Shown piece by piece: positions 11,833 to 22,177 of a stretch of 64,000 bases of DNA. The DNA comes from Pezicula radicicola (Eukaryota > Ascomycota > Leotiomycetes > Helotiales > Dermateaceae). Below the pieces are notes generated by a model. That model was given only the letters and a program-made list of their open reading frames with translations, was not told where the DNA came from and ran no database searches. The translations under genes were made by a program, and so were the position numbers. Position 1 is the stretch's first letter. The number at the start of each line of letters is the position of its first letter. Location: NCBI GenBank assembly GCA_003008705.1, contig PDUO01000016.1:497975-561974 (forward strand). The letters are read 5' to 3'.

Positions 11833-12852
11833 ATGCCACACCACAAGCTTCCCCAGCACCGATCTACTCAAGCTCTGCTTTCAACACACCCCTTCAGCAC
11901 CAAGTCCCGTATCATCAAGATCCCTTACAGCGAACACGACCAGCAGAAGAGAGCTGACATTGGAAAGATGATAGATCGAGTCTTAGATGGAAAGTCAGCA
12001 CGCCCATTGGTGGTTCGAATACCCATGAAGCCAGTCAAGCCAGAGTACTTCGATTTCCCCAGACTCCTACCTGAGATACGAAGAATGATCTACGATATAA
12101 CTCTCCCACGGTTGAAGTTCTCCTTGAAAACCCCTCCTCTCCTCGTTGCACTCCGGTTCAACGAGGTGTTGTTCAGAGAGGCTCTTCAAATCTATATCCG
12201 CGGAACAACATTTCATGTAGCATCCCACAACGATGTGTCTACTCTCAATGAAATGCCGCCTCAAATGTGGACCGATCTCAGAAGAATTTGGATCATGATG
12301 GATAGGTAAGTTTGACAAGACGAATATTGTTGACAAAGGCGAGAATTACGCTAAGATTATTACTATTTATTTAGTATGGCGGTGGATGGAAACCGAATTC
12401 GTATGAGCAGCCTCAGCACCATATCCGCCACAATCCGCGACCGATTCTCCGCCATTGTCACCCATTTCGGAATCTCAATCAGCAATGCAGAGACAATGGA
12501 GCATTTCGCTACTGAATGGCCAATTATTTTCACATCTCACTTCACTGTCGCCAAGAACTTCGCACTGGGCTTTGGATCTGAGTCTGAGGAAACTGTGTAT
12601 GACATTCAATTTGGTCCTAGTGGCCATTTTTATCACAACCTGATTCCTACGCTCAATATGTCCCTTGGAAGTATTGGTAGGCTGAGACAAATTTGTGCTG
12701 GAACGGAGGAGATAAGAAACGGAGCATTGGGACATCTCGTTCCTGTCCAAGAATTTTGGTTTTGGGAGAAGGTTGAAATGCCAAAGGGTTTGAAGTATGA
12801 GGGGGGTTTGGAGCGTTTCAACGAGATTTCTTGCTTGAGAGTTGGCTATTAA
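11833..12852 (+). CDS. 2EXR/F-box-like fungal protein, function unknown
   Basis: Exons 11833-12305 and 12375-12852 give about 316 residues; the intron uses GTAAGT and TTTAG and splits a Ser codon. Around residue 70 the motif FDFPRLLPEIRRMIYDI is typical of the 2EXR family, which is expanded in filamentous fungi and resembles F-box N-termini, then continues with a segment on relatives and parents of the fold (LLVALRFNEVLFREALQIY). The C-terminal half has no recognised domain. The frame opens upstream at a GTG (11809), but the first ATG is 11833, so I start there. It is the only gene in an AT-rich repeat island, with repeats directly on both sides, suggesting a fast-evolving accessory gene. A role in ubiquitin ligase targeting is speculative. 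Confidence 0.75.
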
Positions 12853-12950
12853 GGTGGTGTCTTGGTGTGATAACATACACAATACAATCATACCCTAAAG
12901 CGGTTCTCAAATGCCTTTGTTGTGAAATTCAGGCAATTAAGTTGCTCAAG

Positions 12951-13040
12951 ACAAGTGAGTTATTCAGGACAAGTGAGTTATTCAGGACAAGTGAGTTATT
13001 CAGGACAAGTGAGTTATTCAGGACAAGTGAGTTACTTAAG
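12951..13040. repeat. 18-bp tandem array (ACAAGTGAGTTATTCAGG)
   Basis: Four exact 18-bp units from 12951 to 13022 are followed by a fifth diverged unit (ACAAGTGAGTTACTTAAG) to 13040. A partial related unit precedes it (TTAAGTTGCTCAAG). The array starts about 100 bp after the stop codon of the 2EXR-type gene, so it may be in its 3' untranslated region. Confidence 0.9.
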
Positions 13041-14018
13041 ATTCAAAACAAGCGAGCTGCTTTGTCTTCAGAAAGAGATTCATGAACTTGTGGGCGCGGA
13101 TTAAATTCGGAGTCTTAGAAAGGTTGGTGATGTCTAGAGTGAAAGTACCCGCAAGTTTTCTAAGTTATTAGGAGTCTAAAAGAAGATTCGCTCAATCCAC
13201 GAGAGACGCTACCAAGTTCACTACTGCATCCTTCTGGACGTGTGTGGCGAATTTGGCAAGGAGGTTCGCGCAACTTTACGGGCTTCGGCGTTTTCCAGAG
13301 TTTGTATCGCCACAAGGATTCGCCACAGTTGGTGTCTGGTGGTCGGCGGAAATTTTCGGCAGGTGACGGCGTGTGATTTGCTTGTGGTCAAGAGAGGAAG
13401 GCATGCAGCACTATACTCTAGTACCGCAAGTATCTGAATGCTTCAGCTCGCTAAACTAGGCAAGAAAGGGGGGACTAGCGCGAAACTAAGGGATTAATGT
13501 TAGTTTATTATAACCCCCCTTATTTTCGTCCAAGATCTTCTTTCTAGAACTTCCCCATCATTGGATATGTGGTGATCACATGTATATGGTTCGTTGCTTA
13601 AATCTGGCGGTGGAAGAGGCCACCCCACGTGGACCTGGCTGGTCCTGCCACAAGATTGTTGAATTTCACTTACCTAATGCTGCTATTTTTTTTGACTTCT
13701 ATTTATACAGATTCAATCAAGGCAAACAAGAGGTTGCAAGCTAATTTTGACTCGTCTATTGGCCCAAATCAATAACTGTTATACTTAAACAGTGTAGATA
13801 TCTGTCTGTCAATGCCTTTATGTAGCACAATTCTTTTCTACAATGAATTTAAATCATCTCCAAAGAAAATGTAGGCACAAAACTGGCCACTCAAGTAAAA
13901 GCAGTGGTCGATGTGTAATTACCACTTTTAAAATAAGTTTCTACTCGCTAAAACATAGGAAACTCGACAGGAGCCTTTAACAAAATTTAACTTATACAAA
14001 CAGAGCGAAGTGATTTCC

Positions 14019-14125
14019 TTCTAGATCTCCTAGACGTTCTAGGTCTTCTAGATCTTCTACGGCTCTCAGGTCTCTAAGGCTATTAAGGTCTATAGATATC
14101 CAAGATCTCCAAGATCTCTCTACTC
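14019..14125. repeat. Degenerate CTAGATCTT/CCAAGATCT low-complexity tract
   Basis: Units of roughly 9-10 bp (CTAGATCTC, CTAGACGTT, CTAGGTCTT, CTAGATCTT, CCAAGATCT) repeat for about 100 bp with heavy drift. It looks like an old minisatellite. Confidence 0.6.
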
Positions 14126-14692
14126 TACTTAGAACGTACTAAGTGCTTGAAACAATAGAAAGGAAAAATAGCAGAAGACTTTAGATTTGCGTTAAGCTCA
14201 TTTGATATTAGCTTGAAGCCACGGTGTTGCACTTCGGACGAAGTTTAGAACCCAGAGAAATAACCCCCCCAGGAATTTCAGTTAGCTTTCATATCTTTAA
14301 ACCTCTACCTAGACTGAAGAGGCGACCTAGCAAGACCAAAAGATCCATAACCAATGATTAGGGATGCATATGTCTCAAGGAATCACAATGTTAATTCAAA
14401 TCCAAAAGGATTAGGGGGAAACACCGACTTTCAGTAATTTACTTGCCCTTGGTCACTCTCTTGACTTGACAATTCACTTAGCGTTGAATTAGGGCCACTG
14501 ACTTAAGCTGAGTAATTCACATTACCCTATCTATATAACTACACTTTCCATTTACCTAACGCCTATGGGGTATATTCCGAATCCTCAAAACTCCACTCCA
14601 CTCCTTGCTTTGAACCAACGCCTCAACCAGTGACAAAGAAAGGATAAACAGAAACCTCAGTATCTCTTCACAACATTCCTCGATACATTTTA

Positions 14693-16602
14693 CTAAATCA
14701 TCCCCCTCCTAATATTTCTCAAACCCCCAGGACTTTCCAAAATTGGCACATCTCTAGGCGGGTTATCAACTAAAGTATACTTAACCGGAGGTCGTTGCCC
14801 CCTCTCACTCAATCTTTTCGGATTTCTGGCTGGTATACTTGGGATTCTTGGAGGAGTAGTCCTAAGTGGTGCAGGACTCCAACCCTCACGCCTCACATTC
14901 TCATAGACACTTTCTTCTTCCGACGACACCTCTTCATTTCTATCTTGTGACGATTCTCCAACGCTATTATGTGATTCTTCAACTCTATCCTGCAATTCAC
15001 CACCTCTCAGCCGAAAAGCCGTGTCTTTCATTCTATCAAAATTGCCAGGAGCAGGTCGTGATCCGCCGGTGATGACTGTGAAATTTCCATAATGAGCATC
15101 TTCGCTCTGGTCTTGTGAGGAACTGCGACTGTGTGTTAAAATAGCCTCGTTCCAACCTCGGGAGAAATTTTCGATTTCTGAAAATAAAGGTGTCTCCTCG
15201 CGAGGTGGACTGTTATTTTGTGATGATCCCACGGTGTTTTGGCTGCGTGACAAAGTTCTGTATGCTGTAGGATAGACTGCAGGGTGTGGTGGATTTGCGT
15301 TCTCGTTTAGAACCATTGGGGAGGCTTCGGATGTGTAGGGGAAGATCTTTTGGAAGGGTGCTCTGTTTGGATCTCGACGACTGAAAGTATGAAAGTTAGC
15401 GAAATGGCCTAGCTACGGCAAGAATGGAAGTTTGTGCACCTAACAAACGGTCCGGCACGGTGCCTTTGAGCCCTTTTTGCTTGTTTCCTTCGGACGCAAT
15501 AGAAAACTAGTGCGGATACTGCTGCTATTCCGGCAATACTACCGAGGGTGGCACCAATGATTTTTCCAAAATTCGTCTTCTTTGTAGAAGAATGTGTAGC
15601 TGCTGGGGAAGTAGCAGTCGAAGTTGATGACTGAGTGGGAGACTCTGATTTTTGAGACGAGGAAAATGTAGAGGCCGTGCTTGAAGCGAGATTTGATGTG
15701 AAAGATGAAATACTTGTAATTAAAGAGGAAGAATCCAAGGTTGAAGAACTTGCTGTGGTGCTCGATGCAGGAGAAGACACGGAGGAAAGGGATATAGAAG
15801 TGGTGTCCCGTGAAGTGAGTGTAGAACTGGAAGAAACTGCAGTCTCAGTAAAGGAGACTCCAGTAAACACAACTTGTAGTAGCAGATCAGAGGGCTGGCC
15901 ACTGAATGTTGTTGCAACTGTTCGAGTCGTGCTAGAAGCTCCGCAGCTAAATTGATAATAACCTCCTGGATATGTGTTTCTATTACAAATTGAAGTTCCA
16001 CCACTGTAGATAAGTTAGAATTTGCTCTTTTTCAACTACTTCTGTACTAATTGCTTCGTAAGAGATCATTCTGAATAGGGATTTATTGACATATGTGGGA
16101 TATTTTACTCAAATCAAGAGTCATTCAAGTCCATCTCTTATAACTCAGTAGATAGTCATTCAGAATGATCTCTTACAAAGAGATTAACACGGTATCAGAC
16201 ATACCAAGTCATCACTCCATCCTGACCCCCAATCATCTGATCAGGGCTATTTACATCCAGGCAGCTAGTGTAAATACCCGTTGCACAAGCTCCAGAAGTC
16301 GTACAGCAACCAACATAAGCATGGAGGGTATCGTGGACACACGAAGAACCAGTTCCGCAAACTACTGGACTTGCTAGATCTCCATTGCCCCAACCGCATA
16401 TATCAACTGGCACTGAATTTCTTGTAAAGAGTTCTCTCAGGCCAGAAGGTGCAAGCGTCGGTCGTGGAGTCCATTCGTCAGGTAGATATGAAGCTGTGGG
16501 TTTTGGTCCAGACCACGGAAGAGCATTGCCGATGCTAAAAATTGCAGAGAACAAGAGGATTCTTGATGGAGACGGCATATTGAAAATAGAGGTGCTAAAC
16601 AT
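14693..16602 (-). CDS. Single-pass membrane protein with Cys-rich ectodomain and S/T stalk
   Basis: Exons 16602-16205, 16003-15440 and 15380-14693 give 549 residues. The order is: signal peptide (residues 1 to about 28, hydrophobic ILLFSAIFSIGNA); ectodomain with paired cysteines, including CGWGNGDLASPVVC, VGCCTTSGAC and a distal TCGGTSIC...FSC completed across intron 1; a long Ser/Thr-rich stalk likely O-glycosylated; one membrane helix near residues 280-303 (IIGATLGSIAGIAAVSALVF) with basic CVRRKQAKR on the inner side; and a disordered cytoplasmic tail of about 245 residues with Ser/Pro and acidic stretches. The topology is like WSC/Mid2-type wall-stress sensors, but the cysteine pattern is that of an uncharacterised fungal ectodomain family. 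An alternative ATG lies eight codons in. Intron 1 (201 nt) carries the inverted-repeat element. Confidence 0.82.
16054..16180. mobile_element. MITE-like element with 19-bp perfect terminal inverted repeats
   Basis: Left end 16058-16076 (GTAAGAGATCATTCTGAAT) is the exact reverse complement of 16158-16176. With one mismatch the arms extend to 23 bp (16054-16076 and 16158-16180). The roughly 80-bp interior is AT-rich and non-coding and carries the GAGTCATTCAAGT core. It lies wholly within intron 1 of the membrane-protein gene. No clear target-site duplication is seen, and no transposase is present, so the class is uncertain. Confidence 0.7.
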
Positions 16603-17665
16603 TTTGAACAGAATTTGGTGATCATATAGTTTGGGCTTCTATGACAAGAAGAACGAGTTGAGAAATAAAATACAGAAGAATTCAAGCACAGCCGACAGCT
16701 GTCTTGTACAGGACCCAGACATATATACCAACAGCATAACACACATAAGATACTAAAAAGGAAGCTCCAAACCCAGCAGAAGTACAAGAACGCATATTTT
16801 TACGCCGCACGGCTGTGGACAGTAGCAGCCAAGGTACGACGGCAAAAAATCCCCCGGCACATCAGCACTGGCGGTTAGACAAAATAGTCGCGATGGAATG
16901 TCAAAAAGTCCAACATGTAACAAATTGGTGTGGACCAAAGAACTATCATTGGATCAGGAAGTAGCTGTCCACTAAGAAGCGATTGCCGGTCGGGGGGGAA
17001 TGGAGAGGCTATCTTTGGACTTCTAGGGCTGACAGTTATGGCACAGTGCTGAAGACAGCTGCTTCGCCACAAATGCTAGACCCGACCACCATCCCCAGGG
17101 CTGATTTCTAAGTCGTTCACGCCATATTTGTACATATGTGCGACTTTCCCCCCATGATGAAACAAGAATCATATGTGGGAAAGACGAACATGCGATAACG
17201 TAGACAAAAGTGTTCAAATGGAGAAGAAACAATTCTATGTTATTTGTTGGAGGTGTGGAGGAGCGGGAGACTTTTATGGAAATTTTCGCTAAACTCGTAG
17301 AGCAGCCGTTTAGCTGAGGTTAGCTGAGGGATACTGTAAGCCATTTTACGTTGGACCGCTGCCTCGATTGTTCACGGGACGTGATGCTTCCAATATGCAT
17401 CAGCCTTCGACAAAGGAGCGTCGAGGGGGATATAAGTCCTGCCGTGTGACATTGACCTTCTCTGTTTGTGCTATAGGAATCCCGCTCTCTTCAACGAAGC
17501 CATACGGGCTAAGCTTACTAAACATCCCATAAATAATTACCAAAAGCATATGGGAGTCACAATGTTTTGCATAAACTGTATACACAACTCATCTCACATG
17601 CTTCGCACGTATACCGTTCCTTGTCTACCCAGAGGGAGCAACCAGGAACGAGGGCACGGGAACGC
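16603..17665. other. Intergenic region, no gene seen
   Basis: Several short overlapping reading frames exist but none has a family match or splice support. It separates the 5' end of the membrane-protein gene from the 3' end of BBC1, so the right part is the latter's downstream region and the left part the former's promoter. Confidence 0.55.
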
Positions 17666-20600
17666 CTAATTCTGGCCTTCCCACCCAACATAGCTCCTAG
17701 GCATGATTCTCCAGATTTTCACCTCACCACTTCGTAAATCATCTAGCTTGAAGCTCTCCATCTTGACCTTCTTGCTCTCTCGACCCTGCTCCCAAGCACG
17801 CACCTTTTTCTTTGAACCGTCCCATTCTGCAACAACTCCAACATGGTCAGGCTTTCCAACTTCCATACTGTATTTGGCATGCATAGCTCCATGTTTGCCT
17901 TGGAATCTGGTATTTCTTAGGGTAATAATATCGCCTGGGCGTATCTCGTCATTCGATTGCGTATGAGCGTTAGCGAGATTGCTGTAAACAAGAGCTCCAT
18001 AGGCACGAGTTCCCACAGGAAGGAGAGCATCAGCAAATGGCTTGAGAAGTTCTTGAATTAATCCGTGTGGTGTGCCATCGCCAACAACAGTAAGTTGCTT
18101 GGAACTGACAGCCTCAGAAACTTTACGGCCGAATCTCTCATAAGCTTCTTCGAGTTGATCTTGTCGTAGGCGGGAAGGCGGTTGCTCATGTCTCTGTTCG
18201 AGAGCGACATCCGACGGATCTTGGGCATCATACTTGGCAGTAATGATGGTTTGGGAATAATCTTGGAATAAGACGTAGAGATCCTTCGTGATGATCGACT
18301 TGCCACCCCTTTTGGAGGATGTGGACTCTTCTGACTCGTAGAGGAGATCCTTTCTGTTTTGAAGAGCTGGAGGTGCACCATTGCGTTGTACCCACCAATT
18401 TGAACCTCTTGCGAGATCTATATCGTTAGCCATGAACCCTGAATCCATTGACATTCTGCTTAGTTCGACGGATCTCCTAGCTGCAGTAGTCCCTGATCGG
18501 TGGACATCTATCGATTGTCGAGGAGCCGGAGGTTTTCCTGATGGCGTTGGAGCGGGTTCACGTGGCGGTGGAGGTGGTGCACCTCTTTCTTGAGATGTGT
18601 ACGATCTGGGCGGTGATGCGGAATACAGATCTTCTTCTTCTCTTTCAACTCTAGGTGTAGGAGTGCTAAATGATTGGGCAACAGCCTTGGGAGCTGTATA
18701 CTTGTATGGGTCGTACTCATCGTCGTCATATTCTCCGTACACTGGACCTTTTGCAGGAGGAGGTGGCGGTGGAGCTGCTCGAGGCATGTCTACCGATTGT
18801 CTCGTTGGAGGCGGTTGTGAAGGCAATGGAGGCGGGATTGCTCTGGGGGCTGTAGCCGTAGGTAAGGGAGGAGGGGCGAAGGTTGGTGACTGAATTGGAG
18901 ATTTCAAAGTAGCACTATCATCTGAATCTTTAGCGTGTGCTTTCAGAGCGTCTTTGTGTGGTACTGCGGAGGCGATATCGGTGTCATAATCGCCTTCGTA
19001 CTCGGTAACCTCTCCCTCACTCTCATTAGGAGCCATCTGCGATGGAGGAGGGGCAATTCGTTGATCACCAGTAGATGTTCGACTCAGCGCACCTGCAGGC
19101 GGAGGCGGAGGTGGGGCTCGAACTTGAGGTGAGACGACAGCTGGTGCCCCAGGTATGGGAGGAACTCGGCTGCCGCGTCTATTCGGACCAGGCGTTGTAG
19201 GATCTGATGGAGATCCTTGGTCAGCTCCAAAGAATGAGGCGCGTTTTGCAGAGGTCGGAGAGCGCGGAGACCCAGGGGCGTCCAAAGGTCGAGGAGGAGG
19301 GGCACGCTCTGTAACAGGCGTTGCTATTGACTGAGAAATTTCGTCATCCGATTCGGATCCAGCGCTTGGAGACATCGGCACCGAAGGAGAAATAATGGGA
19401 CGGGCTATTAAGTTAGTGCCGAGCCGATCATTGAATTTGGAGTGATACTCACATTCTTTTGGCACAGGTGGAGGTGCTGGTCTCCCCCCAGGAATTGGAG
19501 GTGCACTAGACGCATCCTGAGAAGGAACTGTTCCGTCTTTAGCCTATGTTTTGCCTCTGTAGTTGTTTTCTTACCTGGTGGCGGTGCGCTTCTCTCTGGG
19601 ACAACTTCCTCCACATCCGCAACTTCATCCGCTGGTCGACTCGAAGATATTGGTGTATTTTCACTTTCGTCCCCAATTTGCTTGTTTGCTTCCTCTGGAC
19701 TTCTGACACGTGATAACCCTGGTAATGGAATCATCATAGGCACAGGGGGTGCACGAGGGCTTGGAGAGCCAACATCATCTACCCCATATTCCCCAGACCT
19801 CTTTTCGCCTGAGCTACTGACCTTCTTCTTCTTGGGTGGTGCAGCAATGGGCATAGGCATACCTCCTCCAAACATTCCATGCATACCCATACCACCGCTC
19901 ATCTTAGCCATTCGTGCTCTCAATTCCTCCTTACGTCGTAGCTCTGGATCTATATCATCTTCCTCCTCCTCCTCTTCGTCCTCAGGAGTTTCTTCTTCAA
20001 TTGCTCCTTCCTCTTCCCCTACATCCGGCTCGTGTGTTGGAGCTCTTGGAGACACAGCTGGTTTTATCCTTGGCTTCTCATCACTATCATCTCGACCTGT
20101 GGATATTTCTTCAGGCTCTTCAGTTGTATCTCCAGCTCCAGACATATCTGCTTCATTGCCATCACCGAATGACTTTCTAGGGCTAAGACCTACTGAAGGC
20201 ACGGAGGGCTTTGTAGACGATTTACGTCTTGGAGTTGGCCGAGATACATCTTCTCGTACGGAGTCCATAGATTTTTTCCCAGCAGTATCCTCAGTGTCCC
20301 GTCTTTCCAAATTAACCCCCTCAGCTTCCTCGACTCCTTCGTGAGATTCCGTTCGTTTCTTTGCTGGGCGCTTTGGTTTCTCTTTCTTCTGTGCAGCATC
20401 TGCATGACGATTCGCCTGCTCCATCTGCTGCTTCTGTAGAAGGGCAATGCGCTCCTTAAGACTGGTCGGTTTTGGTTGTTCTTCCGCCTCATCATTATTA
20501 TTCTGTGAAAATCCTGCTCTCTCTGCTAGCTCCCTATCCTCTGTCTCCTTGGCTGCTATTTCTGGGTCCTCATCCCGCCTATAAATTTTTACTGGTGCGA

Positions 20601-21285
20601 CCTCCCGAGGTGGTGGTACGTAAGCATTCTTGCTCGGGGGCGGCGCAACAAAGGGCTTCTTGATGAAACTTGACCCCGAGGATCCGCTAAAGCCTGCAGG
20701 TTTGAATGGGGCAGGAGGTGGTGCAGCTTTGTTGAAAGCTGCAATTCGGTCTCGAAACGAACCGCCACTCGGCTTCTCAGATACGGGTGGAGGCGCAGGT
20801 TTAGATGGAACGAGAGCTGGCTTCGATGCTACCGGCGTTGGTGGTGCAGGCTCGGCAGTCTTTGGCGATATCTGGAGAGGGGCCTGCGATTTTGGAATTG
20901 ATGGAGGAGGCTCTCTTGCAGCAGGAGGAGGTTCAGGGACATCTTCTGGCTCCTCCTCTGGTTCAGGAGCGACTTCGTCTCTGGTTGGGGATTCGATTGC
21001 TGGTTGAATAGATGCTGGCTCAGGTGCTACTGGCTCAGGCTCTTTCTTTGGACGAGCGGTGCGAGTAGGCCTTGGGGGTGCTGTAGGCTCGTATTTCTCC
21101 ACAAAGTTCCTGGGAAAGATTCCTTCCTGCTTGACACCAGAAGCGTCCACATATTCACCCATATACCAATCCTCGTCTTCCTCCTCTGTGACCGTGATGA
21201 TCTGTCCATTGGGGAAATGAAGGTCGTCTTCATGCGGCGAAGTGTACTCATACACTGCCTTGACTTTGAATGGCGGGCTAGCCAT
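17666..21285 (-). CDS. BBC1: Bbc1/Mti1-type SH3 protein of cortical actin patches
   Basis: Exons 21285-19575, 19527-19453 and 19404-17666 give 1174 residues. An SH3 domain occupies about residues 7-66 (AVYEYTSPHEDDLHF, DEDWYMGEY, GIFPRNFVEKY). A long disordered middle is rich in Pro runs that bind other SH3 and profilin-type partners, with an acidic tract near residue 430 (EEEEEEDDIDPELRRKEEL). The last 250 residues, starting near SNWWVQRNG (about 926), form the conserved Bbc1/Aim3 C-terminal domain, a cysteine-proteinase-like fold with the signatures GTRAYGALVYSNL and HVGVVAEWDG. In yeast Bbc1 binds type I myosins and restrains Arp2/3-driven actin assembly during endocytosis. The middle exon encodes 25 Pro-rich residues and may be missed by gene finders. 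Divergent from RTR1. Confidence 0.92.
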
Positions 21286-22177
21286 CGTGGGCTGGTGGTA
21301 GGGGTGTAGAAAGAGGATGGACTTTGCAACTTTCGGCCTCGTTGGCCTACCTCAATCGGAGTTTGACTAGTGTGGTGACGGCCCAGGCGGAAGGTGAAAG
21401 TCAGCCTACAACTTGAACGTCTTTAAGTGTACAGTGATGCGCAGTATGTGACGCAGTATAGGCCAGGAAGGTGAACGTTGAGGAAGTACAAGTAAGAGCG
21501 GGGCGTTGATTCTCGTCGAGCAGCCTAGCGACGTCAGCGCATTGGACATAGGAGGCTTTGAAACGGCCCCTGTCAGGATGGATAAATCCAGAGACTGCGA
21601 TAGAAAACTTGGGATTGTGACAGCTTACAGGATTGGAATTGATAATTGCAAACGAAGACTCGGACTCTGGAGGTTTCGGGTTCGAATCCCAAGTCATAAT
21701 AATGGTCTGCCGTTCTTGAGCTTGAGCCTTGGATGCCTGAAGTAGTTTGGCAGAAGTCTTGAGGCGGTGGCCTGCGAACTGCGAATCAGTGGCGGCAGGC
21801 TTAAGTTCGGCCTTCCGAGATTTCCGTCATGAGTCTTGCATTCATCATTATTCTTTTGGGCATGTCCCAAATATACGAAAGTACCTCCCTACCTAGGTAC
21901 TCGAGCCTATAAGGAATACACTTTATTCGTTCAATATTCTCCTTGGTGACTAGCCTCCGCAGTGCGATGAACAGGTACGAATAGTCAAAGCAAAGCAATG
22001 CACCTACTGCGTAGTGTTGATACCAAAACCTGTTCTAGAGTCTCTAGGGTTTCGGGTTCCTGTTAGGCTTCGGACTACAACGACGACTAGAAAAGTCTCT
22101 GTCCTGAGACTCCTACTACACGAAATATACACAATTTCAGCCACAGTTGCATCAAAATAAGCATACAGCATATTACA
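21286..22177. other. Shared upstream region of BBC1 and RTR1
   Basis: About 890 bp between two divergent start codons. It holds an isolated Pol III B-box-like sequence, GGTTCGAATCC, at 21679-21689 and a CCTACCTAGGTA word near 21884. No coding sequence is supported. Confidence 0.6.

Larger units (their letters stand above)
12853..14692. other. Gene-free region with tandem and low-complexity repeats
   Basis: Contains the 18-bp array at 12951 and the degenerate CTAGATCTT tract at 14019. Around 14441-14525 more CAAGT/ACTTG motif units appear (for example TTGACTTGACAATTCACTTA). No supported coding sequence; the frame running through the tandem array is open only because the period is a multiple of three. 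Confidence 0.55.

Noticed and set aside
12951..13040. CRISPR array
   Set aside because: The units are directly adjacent without spacers, the genome is eukaryotic, and no cas gene is present.
12831..13085. Reading frame coding for a repeated RTSELF hexapeptide
   Set aside because: It is open only because the 18-bp array has a period divisible by three; the frame overlaps the end of the 2EXR-type gene and has no other support.
19442..20344. 300-residue frame on the plus strand
   Set aside because: Antisense shadow of the Pro- and acid-rich middle of BBC1; the sequence is a run of Ser, Gly and Pro without a family.
21615..21699. Functional tRNA gene
   Set aside because: The T-stem has one mismatch, the D-arm has no stem, and the anticodon arm cannot form a 7-base loop; kept only as a low-interest observation.
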